Assembly: GCF_001675165.1 (NCBI RefSeq)
Contig: NZ_LROS01000006.1
Coordinates: forward strand, 43,983 to 107,982
DNA length: 64,000 nucleotides
From: Clostridium ragsdalei P11
GTDB taxonomy: Bacteria; Bacillota; Clostridia; Clostridiales; Clostridiaceae
Direction of reading: 5' to 3'
The notes under the pieces are model-generated. The model was not told the DNA's origin. It made no database searches and saw only the letters and a list, made by a program, of their open reading frames with translations. The position numbers and the translations under genes are program-made. Positions 27,991 through 36,905 of the stretch are shown here, piece after piece. Each line of letters opens with the position of its first letter. The stretch's first letter is position 1.

Positions 27991-28022
27991 AAAAGCCCTA
28001 TAGCATAAAACTATAGGGCTTT
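27991..28022 (-). terminator. Terminator of the zinc-ribbon gene
   Basis: AAAGCCCTATAG and CTATAGGGCTTT form a perfect 12-base stem (27992-28022) with a 7-base loop and U-rich ends on both strands. It follows the small zinc-ribbon gene and precedes the YitT gene. Confidence 0.75.
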
Positions 28023-28035
28023 AATAAACACTTTA

Positions 28036-28200
28036 TTATCTTCTGAATCCTCTGTTGTTCTGTTGTTTTCTTTTTCTTCTACAATCAGGACATCTCTGAG
28101 GTTCATTTTCAAAACCTTTTTCTTTATAAAATTCTTGTTCGCCTTCAGTGAATACGAATTCTTCTCCACAGTCTTTGCAAACTATAGTTTTATCTGCCAT
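28036..28200 (-). CDS. 54-residue zinc-ribbon protein
   Basis: A small gene below usual length cut-offs. The product starts MADKTIVCKDCGEEFVF and has a second knuckle RCPDCRRKRK, i.e. two CxxC pairs about 26 residues apart, with a basic, Gln/Asn-rich tail ending GFRR. This is the single zinc-ribbon protein common in Clostridia and Bacilli; nucleic-acid binding is likely but the role is not known. A perfect AAAGGAGGT lies 7 bases before the ATG, and it has its own terminator, so it is a genuine monocistronic gene. Confidence 0.85.
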   Translation of the reverse strand: MADKTIVCKDCGEEFVFTEGEQEFYKEKGFENEPQRCPDCRRKRKQQNNRGFRR

Positions 28201-28363
28201 TTAAACATACCTCCTTTTCCAAAAATCAAGATCTAAAACGATTCACAAATATATTTCTAAAAGAGATATGTTGTTCATCCAATCAAATCTAAGCATCAGT
28301 TATCACTAATACTTATTCAGTGTATCATACTAGTATTTAATTTGCAATATAATTGAACTCATT

Positions 28364-30121
28364 TTAATAAACTTCATCAATTACATAGCCGCTCCTATTC
28401 TTATTTCTTTTGGCCTGTTTTTTTAAAGTGCTCATATATTCACCAATTTCATCTACATCTTTAAATCTATTGACATTTCCATACATTCCTCCAAATGCAA
28501 TTGATGTAAGTGGAAAAATATCTTTATTACCTTTTCGATCAAAAGATTCTATGTAATTATTTTCTTTATCTCTTTCATTAAAAAAATTAAGTATTTTCAA
28601 ATCAAATTCCTGGATCATCTCTTCACATAATTTATAACATTTAGCAGCAGTATCTTCTATTATGCACACAAAGTCATCTCCTCCTAAATGTCCTATAAAA
28701 CTATTGTATGGAAAAGACTCCTTAATTTTATTTTCTAAAAAAATTGAAGTAAATTTTAACACCTTATCTCCATTTTCAAAACCATAGGTATCATTATATA
28801 CTTTAAAATTATTTAAATCAGCATAAAGAAGTAAAAAATTATTTTTATAGCCAATCATATCTTTAAGAGTTTTATTTATAATAGCATTACCCGGTAGTCC
28901 AGTCAAAGGATTGAGATTTTTTGCATAATTTTTTTCAAATTCCACTGTATATTCAAGTAAGCATTTAACTGTTACAATTCCACAATATTTGCTATTCTTT
29001 GTAACTATTACATAATCATAAATCTTACTATTTTCTCTTGTCATTGCAGTTTTTGATACTTCACTTATAGAATCATAATAGTCTACTATAAGAGGTGAAC
29101 AATCCATAATTAAGGATATAGGTCTTTTTAAGAACACTGAGATTCCATATTTTGTAGCAAGCATAGAATCAAGATTGTGTTTCATAATTAAACCCGTTGG
29201 AAAATCTTCATTTACTATACATACTCCTGTAACACTTGATTGTTCAAAAAATTTTTTTATATTTTCACTTTTAGTTGATACCAAAAATGTTTTATTTTCT
29301 TGGGCAATATCTCCAATATAACTTTTTTCAAATTTAACTTTGTTATCAGATATTTTATTATAATCAGCTATTTTTTCTCTTACATTTTGAGGAATATCTA
29401 AAAATGTTCCTGCTGGTCTTTGAAGAAAATATCCCTGTCCAGCACAAACACCTATTTTAATTAAGGTTAAAAGTTCTTCTTCCGTTTCAATTCCTTCTGC
29501 AATAAGTTTCATATTAGTAGATCTGGCTAAAGTTACAAATGTTTTCATAAGTTCCTGTTTAAATAAATCTTTATCTACATTTTTTATGAGAGAAATATCA
29601 ATTTTAATATAATGAGGTTTTGTTTCCATTAAAGTTTTAAGTCCTGAATAACCTGCCCCTGTATCATCAATTGCAATTTTATATCCCTGATTAGTATAAT
29701 TTTCAAGAGCAGTTTTAAAACTTTTATAATCTTCTATAGCAGTTTTCTCCGTAATTTCAAAAATAATTAAGTCTGGAGACATATTGTGTTTCTCTAAAAA
29801 ATCCTTTGTAAACCCACTTTTAAATCTTTCATCTCTAAATATTTTAGGATCTACATTTATAAATAGTAACTTATTTTTATCAATTGAATTTGCCTTTTCA
29901 ATGGCTTTTACCCTACACAAAAATTCAAGTTCCCATGTTTTATTATACTTTTCTGCAGCCGAAAAAAGTTTATCTGGAAAATACAAAGGTGAACCTTCAG
30001 GTCCGCGGCTAAGTGCTTCATATCCTATAACAAAACCATTTTTCAAAGAAACGATAGGCTGAAAAACAGTATTGATACTTTTTTCTGCTAATATTTTCTC
30101 AAGTTCATTCTCTATGCTCAT
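28364..30121 (-). CDS. EAL-CBS-GGDEF cyclic-di-GMP protein
   Basis: 585 residues in three parts. The N-terminal EAL phosphodiesterase (about 1-240) has a full catalytic set: YEALSRG, FEITEK, IAIDDTGAGYSGL, IKIDISL and IAEGIETEEE. The middle (about 270-400) looks like a CBS pair. The C-terminus (about 415-580) is a GGDEF fold with LTGLPGN and LYADLNNFKVYN, but its signature is GGDDF in place of GGDEF/GGEEF. Prediction: active hydrolase of c-di-GMP; cyclase doubtful and perhaps a GTP sensor. No membrane helices. Divergent from the Nramp gene. Confidence 0.88.
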   Translation of the reverse strand: MSIENELEKILAEKSINTVFQPIVSLKNGFVIGYEALSRGPEGSPLYFPDKLFSAAEKYNKTWELEFLCRVKAIEKANSIDKNKLLFINVDPKIFRDERFKSGFTKDFLEKHNMSPDLIIFEITEKTAIEDYKSFKTALENYTNQGYKIAIDDTGAGYSGLKTLMETKPHYIKIDISLIKNVDKDLFKQELMKTFVTLARSTNMKLIAEGIETEEELLTLIKIGVCAGQGYFLQRPAGTFLDIPQNVREKIADYNKISDNKVKFEKSYIGDIAQENKTFLVSTKSENIKKFFEQSSVTGVCIVNEDFPTGLIMKHNLDSMLATKYGISVFLKRPISLIMDCSPLIVDYYDSISEVSKTAMTRENSKIYDYVIVTKNSKYCGIVTVKCLLEYTVEFEKNYAKNLNPLTGLPGNAIINKTLKDMIGYKNNFLLLYADLNNFKVYNDTYGFENGDKVLKFTSIFLENKIKESFPYNSFIGHLGGDDFVCIIEDTAAKCYKLCEEMIQEFDLKILNFFNERDKENNYIESFDRKGNKDIFPLTSIAFGGMYGNVNRFKDVDEIGEYMSTLKKQAKRNKNRSGYVIDEVY

Positions 30122-30348
30122 TTAACACACCTCATTAATTTGACTTCAAAAAAAGTATACATTTTGCAAGTTAACTATATGTTATCTATACCATAACAGT
30201 TTGTTAAAAACGTTAAGTCCTAGTTACTAAATAACCCTATTTCCCATGTGCATCAGTAACACTTTTAACCTACATTACATATTTTACAGTAGTGAAAGAA
30301 CTTTAGCCTAGACTAACAAATTTTTTATAAAGAAGGTAATTTTAGAAT

Positions 30349-31611
30349 ATGGAAAACGAGTTAAATGTATTAAAGAAAAATAGAGGAATACTTAGAAAAA
30401 GTCGTGAATTATCCAAATTTTTAGGGCCTGCTTTTATAGTAAGCGTGGCTTATATAGATCCTGGAAATTTTGCTACAAATATAAGTGCTGGCTCCCAATT
30501 TAACTATACTCTCCTATGGGTAATCCTGTGGAGCAATATAATGGCCATCTTCCTCCAGTCCATGTCTGCAAAGCTAGGCATTGCCACAGGACACAACCTA
30601 CCTGAAATGTGTGGAATGATTTTTTCAAAAAAAACCAATTGGTTTTTATGGATTTGTGCCGAACTTGCTGCTATGGCAACAGATTTAGCAGAATTTCTAG
30701 GCGGCACCCTTGGATTGTATCTACTATTTAAGATTCCTATGATTTATGCAGGCCTTCTCACTGGATTAGCAACTTATATTATTGTATATATGGAGAAATA
30801 TGGTCAAAAGATAATAGAAGCAATAATCACCACATTGGTAACTGTTATATGCATTGCATATTCTATGGAATTATTTATAGCTAAACCTGATTGGACATCT
30901 GTTGGGATACATACCCTTGTTCCCATACTGCCAAACGGAAGTGCTGTATTGATAGCTGTAAGTATGCTAGGAGCTACTGTTATGCCCCACGTTATATATC
31001 TGCATTCTCAATTGGTTCAAAGTCGTAATCATAAAAATGACAGCATAAAAACTAAACTTGGTCACTTAAAAATGGAGAGAATTGATATAATAATTGCCAT
31101 GAACATTGCATTTATCGTAAATGCAGCAATGTTAATAGTTTCAGCTGCAGTATTTTATAAAAATGGAATGGCTGTAGACTCCATCGAACAGGCACATAAA
31201 TCTCTAGAACCACTAGTAGGTTCCTTATCCAGTGGAATTTTTGGCATAGCCTTAATTGCATCTGGATTGTCTTCATCTGCAGTAGGAACATTAGCAGGAC
31301 AGACTATTATGAAAGGTTTTGTGAATTTAAATATACCACTTAATGTTAGAAGACTTATAACTATGACACCTGCAATGGTTATTATATGTCTCGGAATGAA
31401 TCCAATGAAAGCTTTAGTGCTAAGCCAGGTTGCATTAAGCTTTGCCCTCCCCCTTGCAATAATACCTATGCTGCTTATAACCAGTCGAAAAGATCTTATG
31501 GGGCACCTTGCCAATAAGCCTCTTACAAAAACTGTGGGATGGATTATAACCTGTGTAATAATAGGATTAAATGCTTTACTCATATGTTTAACTTTTACAG
31601 GCAATGTTTAA
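30349..31611 (+). CDS. mntH: Nramp-family divalent metal transporter
   Basis: 420 residues, about 11 membrane helices. VAYIDPGNFATNI in helix 1 carries the DPGN metal-binding motif, and GATVMPHVIYLHSQL in helix 6 the MPH motif; both are needed for Mn2+/Fe2+ coordination and proton-coupled uptake. Followed after 71 bases by a TetR regulator on the same strand. AAGAAGG lies about 11 bases before the ATG. The 30122-30348 upstream region is AT-rich; I see no confident MntR or Fur box in it. A hairpin at 31599-31624 overlaps its stop codon. Confidence 0.92.
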   Translation: MENELNVLKKNRGILRKSRELSKFLGPAFIVSVAYIDPGNFATNISAGSQFNYTLLWVILWSNIMAIFLQSMSAKLGIATGHNLPEMCGMIFSKKTNWFLWICAELAAMATDLAEFLGGTLGLYLLFKIPMIYAGLLTGLATYIIVYMEKYGQKIIEAIITTLVTVICIAYSMELFIAKPDWTSVGIHTLVPILPNGSAVLIAVSMLGATVMPHVIYLHSQLVQSRNHKNDSIKTKLGHLKMERIDIIIAMNIAFIVNAAMLIVSAAVFYKNGMAVDSIEQAHKSLEPLVGSLSSGIFGIALIASGLSSSAVGTLAGQTIMKGFVNLNIPLNVRRLITMTPAMVIICLGMNPMKALVLSQVALSFALPLAIIPMLLITSRKDLMGHLANKPLTKTVGWIITCVIIGLNALLICLTFTGNV

Positions 31612-31624
31612 TACAACATTGCCT
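31599..31624 (+). terminator. Hairpin at the end of mntH
   Basis: AGGCAATGTT (31599-31608) pairs perfectly with AACATTGCCT (31615-31624) around the stop codon. There is no U-tract after it, so it may only weaken read-through into the TetR gene. Confidence 0.4.
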
Positions 31625-31682
31625 ATATGATCTGCAAAGGTTATAATTACCTTAAATATATCAATTTGAAAGGAAGATAACG

Positions 31683-32324
31683 TTGGATAAAGAAAAATAT
31701 CATCATGGCAATTTGAAAGAAGAAATGATAAAAAAGGGAATTGAACTTCTAAACAATAGTGGATATGAAGATTTTTCTTTAAGAAAAGTAGCTAAAATGT
31801 GCAGCGTGAGCCATACCGCACCCTATAAACATTTTAAAAATAAAGATGAACTCATTTCTGCAATCATTATGGAAGTATCAAAAAGCTTTGAAAACTCTTT
31901 GAATGAAATTGTAAACAAATATCCTTCCGATCCAAAAAAACAACTTGTTGAACTCGGAAAACAATATGTAAAATTTATGATTGAAAATCCAGATTATTTT
32001 AAATTTATTTTCTTAAGCGATTTTAGTAAACCTGTAAATATAAGCAAAGATAATACTTCATCCTATGAAGGTGGAGCCTTTCAAGTATTTAAAGCAAGTG
32101 CCATTAATTACCTAAAATCTGTATATAAAAATACTACAGAAGAAAAGGATCTATCTTTAGATATATTAACTATGTGGAGTGTGGTACACGGTATTTCTGT
32201 ATTACTATTAAATAATAGTATAAAATACGATGGAGATTACATTGATTTAGTTGATAAAATGTTGAATGAAAAAATAATAAAAATATATAATACTATTAAA
32301 TTGCCCTGTAACTCTTGCAAATAA
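31683..32324 (+). CDS. TetR/AcrR family transcriptional regulator
   Basis: 213 residues. The N-terminal helix-turn-helix is YHHGNLKEEMIKKGIELLNNSGYEDFSLRKVAKMC with recognition segment SVSHTAPYKHFKNKDELI, in the KYHHGNL-type subgroup that also carries a TetR C-terminal domain 33-like ligand region. The start is TTG; the first ATG would remove part of helix 1. AAAGGAAG precedes it. Next to the Nramp transporter, so metal-transport control is possible, though these regulators usually respond to small organic ligands. Confidence 0.85.
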   Translation: MDKEKYHHGNLKEEMIKKGIELLNNSGYEDFSLRKVAKMCSVSHTAPYKHFKNKDELISAIIMEVSKSFENSLNEIVNKYPSDPKKQLVELGKQYVKFMIENPDYFKFIFLSDFSKPVNISKDNTSSYEGGAFQVFKASAINYLKSVYKNTTEEKDLSLDILTMWSVVHGISVLLLNNSIKYDGDYIDLVDKMLNEKIIKIYNTIKLPCNSCK

Positions 32325-32361
32325 GATAAGGCTATAAGCTAACATACTCATAGTCTTACTT
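32322..32361. terminator. Weak bidirectional hairpin between TetR gene and preA
   Basis: AAGGCTAT and ATAGTCTT can pair with two G-U pairs over about 18 bases, flanked by ATAAG/CTTAT. It separates convergent genes and is followed by TTATTTAAATTTC on the plus strand. Confidence 0.4.
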
Positions 32362-32371
32362 ATTTAAATTT

Positions 32372-33598
32372 CTAAGCTAATTGCTTAACTTTTTTTATAG
32401 TTTTAATTACTTTCTTACCACTTAGTATATCTCCAGTAGGACATACATTTGCACATAAATGACATCCCTCGCATTTATCTTCAATAAGCTGTGGTTTTCT
32501 AAATTCATAGTTCCATTTTATAGCTTGATGCCCTCCATCAAAACAAGATATATAACATCTTCCACATCCAACACAATTGTGATCTCTAAATTCAGGATAA
32601 ATTATATAATCCCTTTCAAGTTCGTCTGCATTCACTACATTTTTAACTGCCAGTCCCACTAAGTCTTCTACTTTTTCAAATTTTTTGTCTTCCATATAAT
32701 AGGACAATCCACTTATCAAATCCCTTATTATTCTATATCCATATTGCATAACAGCTGTAGTAATTTGAATATTAGATGCTCCTAGCAGTAAAAATTCTAC
32801 TGCATCTTCCCAAGTTTCTATTCCACCTATTCCACTTATAGGAATTCCTTTTAGCTTTTCACTCTTAGCCAGGTCACTTATAAATCTAAGAGCTATAGGC
32901 TTGATTGCCTTTCCTGAGTATCCAGATATAGCTGATTTACCATTTATTATTGGATAAGGTGAAAACTTATCCAAATCAATCCTGGTTATACTTTTTACAG
33001 TGTTTATAGCAGCTATTCCATCTGCGCCACCATGTATTGAAGCTGCTGCAGGGATTACCATATTTCCTATATTGGGAGTCATCTTAGCAAGTACAGGAAG
33101 TGAAGTTCCTCTTCTTACAGATCTGCAGTATTTCTCTACAAGTTCAGGATTTTGACCTACATCTGAACCCATAGATTCTTCAGCCATCTGAGGACATGAA
33201 AAGTTACATTCAATTATATCTGCTCCTGCTTTTGTAACTAACTCTGCGAGTGTAGTCCACTGCTGTTCATTTTCTCCCATAATGGATGCAACAATAACTT
33301 TATCTTTAAATTTTCTCTTCAATTTACTTATACATTCCAGATTATATTCTAAAGGATGCTCTGATATCTGCTCCAAATTTTTAAATCCTATAAAAGGAGT
33401 ATTCTCTTTGGCTATTACATCAAACCTAGGAGATACCTCATCTGCAACATAAAAACCTATAGTCTTAAATACCACACCAGCCCAGCCCATGTTTAGGGCT
33501 TTAGCGCACATTTCAAAGTTATTGCTGATTACAGAAGAGGACAAGAAAAATGGATTTTCGCACTTTATACCACAAAACTCTATAGAAAGGTCCCTCAT
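32372..33598 (-). CDS. preA: Dihydropyrimidine dehydrogenase FMN/Fe-S subunit
   Basis: 408 residues. The N-terminal 300 residues are an FMN-binding TIM barrel of the dihydroorotate dehydrogenase family ([19 protein letters not shown]; catalytic Cys in [14 protein letters not shown]). The C-terminus is a two-cluster ferredoxin: [15 protein letters not shown] and [15 protein letters not shown]. This matches PreA, the subunit that reduces uracil or thymine to dihydro forms. It differs from pyrD (also in the window) by the Fe-S tail. Starts one base after the small Fe-S gene stops, with GGAGGAGG overlapping that gene's end. Last gene of the catabolic operon. Confidence 0.9.
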   Translation of the reverse strand: MRDLSIEFCGIKCENPFFLSSSVISNNFEMCAKALNMGWAGVVFKTIGFYVADEVSPRFDVIAKENTPFIGFKNLEQISEHPLEYNLECISKLKRKFKDKVIVASIMGENEQQWTTLAELVTKAGADIIECNFSCPQMAEESMGSDVGQNPELVEKYCRSVRRGTSLPVLAKMTPNIGNMVIPAAASIHGGADGIAAINTVKSITRIDLDKFSPYPIINGKSAISGYSGKAIKPIALRFISDLAKSEKLKGIPISGIGGIETWEDAVEFLLLGASNIQITTAVMQYGYRIIRDLISGLSYYMEDKKFEKVEDLVGLAVKNVVNADELERDYIIYPEFRDHNCVGCGRCYISCFDGGHQAIKWNYEFRKPQLIEDKCEGCHLCANVCPTGDILSGKKVIKTIKKVKQLA

Positions 33599-33599
33599 T

Positions 33600-33929
33600 T
33601 TAAATTACCTCCTCCACTTTTAAGCTCTCTTCATGAAGAAATTTGTGTATCATCCTTATCTTTATGGGCCTATCTATTTTTCCCCTTATACAATTTCTCT
33701 GACAATACATCTTATTATTGCATGCAAGACCACATTCACCAGATTTATCTAAGTCATCCATAAACTTATGACACGCTCCTTTATAATTTTTAAATCTTAG
33801 AGACATTATAATGTCTGCTGCATTTTTTCCTCCCGGGCATGCTTTGCTGCAAGGTGGATCATAACATAAAAGACATCTAGAAACTTCTTCTATTATCTGA
33901 CTAAATCTCATATCATTTTTCTTTTCCAT
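33600..33929 (-). CDS. Stand-alone Fe-S domain of PreT type (short)
   Basis: 109 residues only. Eight Cys in the arrangement [16 protein letters not shown] and [15 protein letters not shown] match the N-terminal two-[4Fe-4S] domain of PreT, GltD and NfnB. The FAD and NAD(P)H domains that normally follow (full PreT is about 410 residues) are absent, and preA begins directly after the stop, so no frameshift remnant is present. GGAGG 7 bases upstream of ATG 33929 sets the start. It probably delivers electrons to PreA from a separate carrier; see findings. Confidence 0.75.
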   Translation of the reverse strand: MEKKNDMRFSQIIEEVSRCLLCYDPPCSKACPGGKNAADIIMSLRFKNYKGACHKFMDDLDKSGECGLACNNKMYCQRNCIRGKIDRPIKIRMIHKFLHEESLKVEEVI

Positions 33930-33943
33930 ATTAAGTCCTCCTA

Positions 33944-33970
33944 TTAGGGCATTTGAAAGAAAATGCCTAA
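33944..33970. repeat. Short D-type palindrome, copy D3
   Basis: TTAGGGCATTT (33944-33954) and AAATGCCTAA (33961-33970) form a hairpin in the gap between two catabolic genes. The 16 bases GCATTTGAAAGAAAAT are identical to the left end of D1 and D2, as though the rest of the unit had been deleted. Confidence 0.6.
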
Positions 33971-35338
33971 TTACCTCTTTATCTTTCTCTTTAAGAATTT
34001 TCCCCAACCAGGTTTTCCTACAAATTCTCCATCTTTAAATACAAGCTTTCCTCTTGATAAAGTCATAACTGGATATCCTTTCAATTTAACTCCTTCCCAT
34101 ATGGTATAATCTACATCAGAATGCATATTATCCTTTGAAATTGTAAATTCCTTTTTAGGATCATAGATTACAATATCAGCATCTTTTCCTACTACAATAC
34201 TACCCTTTTGATTATCACATCCAAATATCTTTGCAGGGTTTGCACTGCAAACTTCTACTGCCTTGTTAAAGGAAATTATTCCTTTATTTGCCTCATTCAA
34301 CATATATGGATACATATTTTCTATGCCCATACATCCATTTGGTATCTTTGTAAAATCATCTTTTCCCCAATCTTTTTCAGAGCTTTGAAATGGACAATGA
34401 TCTGTAGCTATGGTAGAAATATCACCTGTTTTTATGCCTTCCCACAGGGCATCTAAACTTTCTTTTCCTTTCATTGGTGGGGAACATACAAAATTTCTGC
34501 CGTCTTCTCTCTTGTAAACTTCACTTGTAAAATATAAATATTGAGGACAAGTTTCTGCATATATTTCATAGCCTTCATCTTTTGCTTTCTTTACTTCTTC
34601 CATGCCTTCTTTGTTTGCAAGATGTACTATATAAAGGGGAGCATTTAGTGACTTTGCCCAGTGTATTGCCCTCTTATCTGCCTCTGCCTCTACAAATTCA
34701 GGTCTTGACATATAGTGATACCAAGCAGAAGTTTTTCCTTCTTTCAGATATTTCTCCGTTCTTATGTCTATTAAATCCGGGTTTTCTGCATGCACTGAAA
34801 TAAGTGCTCCTGTTTCTTTGGATTTTTCAAGCACCTGGCAAAGTACTCCATCATCTGCCATAAGTCCTTCCTTTTTATATACCATATACACTTTAAAGCT
34901 GGGCAGTCCGTAATCTACTGCAGCTTGAAATTCATCTAAAATTTCTGGTCTCAAATCAGATATAACTACGTGAAATGCATAATCAACACAAGCTTGTGGT
35001 GCACAGAGTTCATCTCTTTCTCTAGCCGTTTGAATTATGCCGTGACCTTTCTGCTGCAGTGCAAAATCAAAAACTGTCGTTGTACCTCCACAGGCAGCAG
35101 CTCTCGTTCCTGCCTCATAGCTATCTGCAGATATGGTGCCCCCAAATGGCATTTCAAGATGTGTATGTGCATCTATTGCCCCTGGTAATACATATTTTCC
35201 TTCTGCATCTATTATCTCTTCTCCACTATCCTCAATTTCTTTTCCTATGGCTACAATTTTTCCATTCTTTATACCTATATCTGCTTTATAAGTGTCTTTA
35301 GCCGTTATTATAACTCCGTTTTTTATAATCAAATCCAT
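33971..35338 (-). CDS. hydA: Dihydropyrimidinase (hydantoinase family)
   Basis: 455 residues of the cyclic amidohydrolase family. Metal ligands: DAHTHLEMPFGG (HxH), SFKVYMVYK (carbamylated Lys), SVHAEN and YIVHLAN (two His), and ATDHCPF (catalytic Asp). It opens dihydrouracil or dihydrothymine to the N-carbamoyl-beta-amino acid. An in-frame start 30 residues earlier exists, but GAGGTGAT lies 5 bases before the ATG at 35338, and the conserved DLIIKNGVIIT begins there. Its neighbours make dihydropyrimidinase the likely activity, rather than allantoinase or D-hydantoinase. Confidence 0.88.
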   Translation of the reverse strand: MDLIIKNGVIITAKDTYKADIGIKNGKIVAIGKEIEDSGEEIIDAEGKYVLPGAIDAHTHLEMPFGGTISADSYEAGTRAAACGGTTTVFDFALQQKGHGIIQTARERDELCAPQACVDYAFHVVISDLRPEILDEFQAAVDYGLPSFKVYMVYKKEGLMADDGVLCQVLEKSKETGALISVHAENPDLIDIRTEKYLKEGKTSAWYHYMSRPEFVEAEADKRAIHWAKSLNAPLYIVHLANKEGMEEVKKAKDEGYEIYAETCPQYLYFTSEVYKREDGRNFVCSPPMKGKESLDALWEGIKTGDISTIATDHCPFQSSEKDWGKDDFTKIPNGCMGIENMYPYMLNEANKGIISFNKAVEVCSANPAKIFGCDNQKGSIVVGKDADIVIYDPKKEFTISKDNMHSDVDYTIWEGVKLKGYPVMTLSRGKLVFKDGEFVGKPGWGKFLKRKIKR

Positions 35339-35360
35339 AATTATCACCTCATAAAATAAT

Positions 35361-36866
35361 CTAAAAGCTTTGTTCTTCAAGTTCTTCAGGTTGGCTATTA
35401 ATTTTACCTGAATTTTTAGATCCTGCACTTAATAAATAATAAACAGCAAATGAAACTCCAAAGCCTACAAACCAAGCATAATTTACTATTCCGCTCAAGC
35501 TGGGAACTATTTTACCTATAAGAGCTGCAAAAATTCCTAAAACAAGTGCAATAATTGCTTTTGGATTGAAACCTTTCTTATAAGTGTATAACCCTTTTAT
35601 AAGATACAGATCTTTAAGATTTACCTTAGTCTTTTTTATAAGCCAGTAGTCACATATGATTATTGCAGCTACAGGTCCAAGTATTCCAGAATAAGTATCA
35701 AGCCATGTATACACATATCCACTAGGATCTGCTAAAAGCTTCCATGGCATTATGAGTATTCCTATAATACCTGTAATAAGTCCACCCATTTTAAAACTTA
35801 TATGTTTCGGTGCTACATTTGAAAAATCATTTGCTGGTGAAACAATGTTTGCAGCAATATTAACAGAAAGAGAAGCAACTACTATACCAAAGAAACCAAC
35901 TAACATTGCAAAAGGATTTGAAAATTTTGATATTATATCTACCGGGCTCCACATGCTTTTGCCAAATATTACTGCAGTAGCAGAAGTTATTATTATACCC
36001 ATAGCGGAAAATACTGTCATAGTTATAGGAAGTCCTAAAGATTGTCCTATTAACTGTTCTTTTTGCCCTTTTGCATATCTTGTGAAATCTGGTATATTCA
36101 AAGACAGTGTTGCCCAAAATCCTACCATACTGGTAAGTGAAGCAGGAAATACTTTCATAAAGTCATTCATAGTATGCAATTTCCCCGTTGAACTTAAAAG
36201 TGGTCCAAAGCCATGAGCAGATTTAACTGACCAAGCCATCAAAATAAGAGCTAAAACCATAACCAGAGGAGCTGCCCAGTTTTCAAATCTTTTCAGCTGC
36301 TCCATGCCTTTAAATATAACAAACATCTCAAGGCCCCAGAATATCATAAATGTTATACCAGACGGCAAACTAAGTCCTGCTATTTGAAAACTTCCCCCAA
36401 GAGTTTTCCATCCTGGAATTATAGCTGAAAACAATACATTCAATGCACTTCCACCTATATAAGTATTTATTCCAAACCACCCGCAGGCAACAACTGCCCT
36501 TAAAATTGCAGGTATATTTGCGCCAAATACCCCAAAGGATAACCTTGAAAACACTGGAAAGTTAATTCCATATTTAGTACCTGGATGGGCATTCAATAAA
36601 ATTGGTACTAAAACTATCAGATTTCCAAGAGTAATTGTAAACAATGCCTGCTTCCAGCTCATTCCCAGTGATATCAAGCTTCCTGCTAACATATAGGTAG
36701 GTATACAGTGAGCCATTCCAATCCAGAGAGCAGTGAAATTATAGGTATTCCAGGTTCTTTCCTTAACTGGAACTGGTGCGTTATCGCCATTGTACAGTTT
36801 ACTTTCCGTAACAGTTGTGTCGGATTGATCTAATTCATATATTTCTTTTTCTACTGGCTGTTCCAT
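35361..36866 (-). CDS. NCS1 family nucleobase:cation symporter
   Basis: 501 residues, 12 membrane helices. The N-terminus NLI-type region FTALWIGMAHCIPTYMLAGSLISLGMS and the helix-7/8 region SPANDFSNVAPKHISFKMGG are typical of NCS1 permeases for uracil, allantoin, cytosine or hydantoin. In this operon, uracil/thymine or dihydropyrimidine uptake is the likely role. AGAGGGG precedes the ATG. It lies between the dihydropyrimidinase and beta-ureidopropionase genes. Confidence 0.88.
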   Translation of the reverse strand: MEQPVEKEIYELDQSDTTVTESKLYNGDNAPVPVKERTWNTYNFTALWIGMAHCIPTYMLAGSLISLGMSWKQALFTITLGNLIVLVPILLNAHPGTKYGINFPVFSRLSFGVFGANIPAILRAVVACGWFGINTYIGGSALNVLFSAIIPGWKTLGGSFQIAGLSLPSGITFMIFWGLEMFVIFKGMEQLKRFENWAAPLVMVLALILMAWSVKSAHGFGPLLSSTGKLHTMNDFMKVFPASLTSMVGFWATLSLNIPDFTRYAKGQKEQLIGQSLGLPITMTVFSAMGIIITSATAVIFGKSMWSPVDIISKFSNPFAMLVGFFGIVVASLSVNIAANIVSPANDFSNVAPKHISFKMGGLITGIIGILIMPWKLLADPSGYVYTWLDTYSGILGPVAAIIICDYWLIKKTKVNLKDLYLIKGLYTYKKGFNPKAIIALVLGIFAALIGKIVPSLSGIVNYAWFVGFGVSFAVYYLLSAGSKNSGKINSQPEELEEQSF

Positions 36867-36905
36867 ATAGATCCCCTCTTTCTTTTAATAGACTTATAAT
36901 CAAAT

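Noticed and set aside
31155..31604. 149-codon open frame antisense to mntH
   Set aside because: Antisense to a motif-complete Nramp gene; no ribosome site and no recognisable protein.
32372..33598. A second dihydroorotate dehydrogenase (pyrD)
   Set aside because: The C-terminal two-cluster ferredoxin and neighbouring dihydropyrimidinase identify it as PreA.
35752..36216. 154-codon open frame on the plus strand across the permease gene
   Set aside because: Antisense to a well-supported NCS1 permease gene, no ribosome site, no family; codon phase of the permease creates it.
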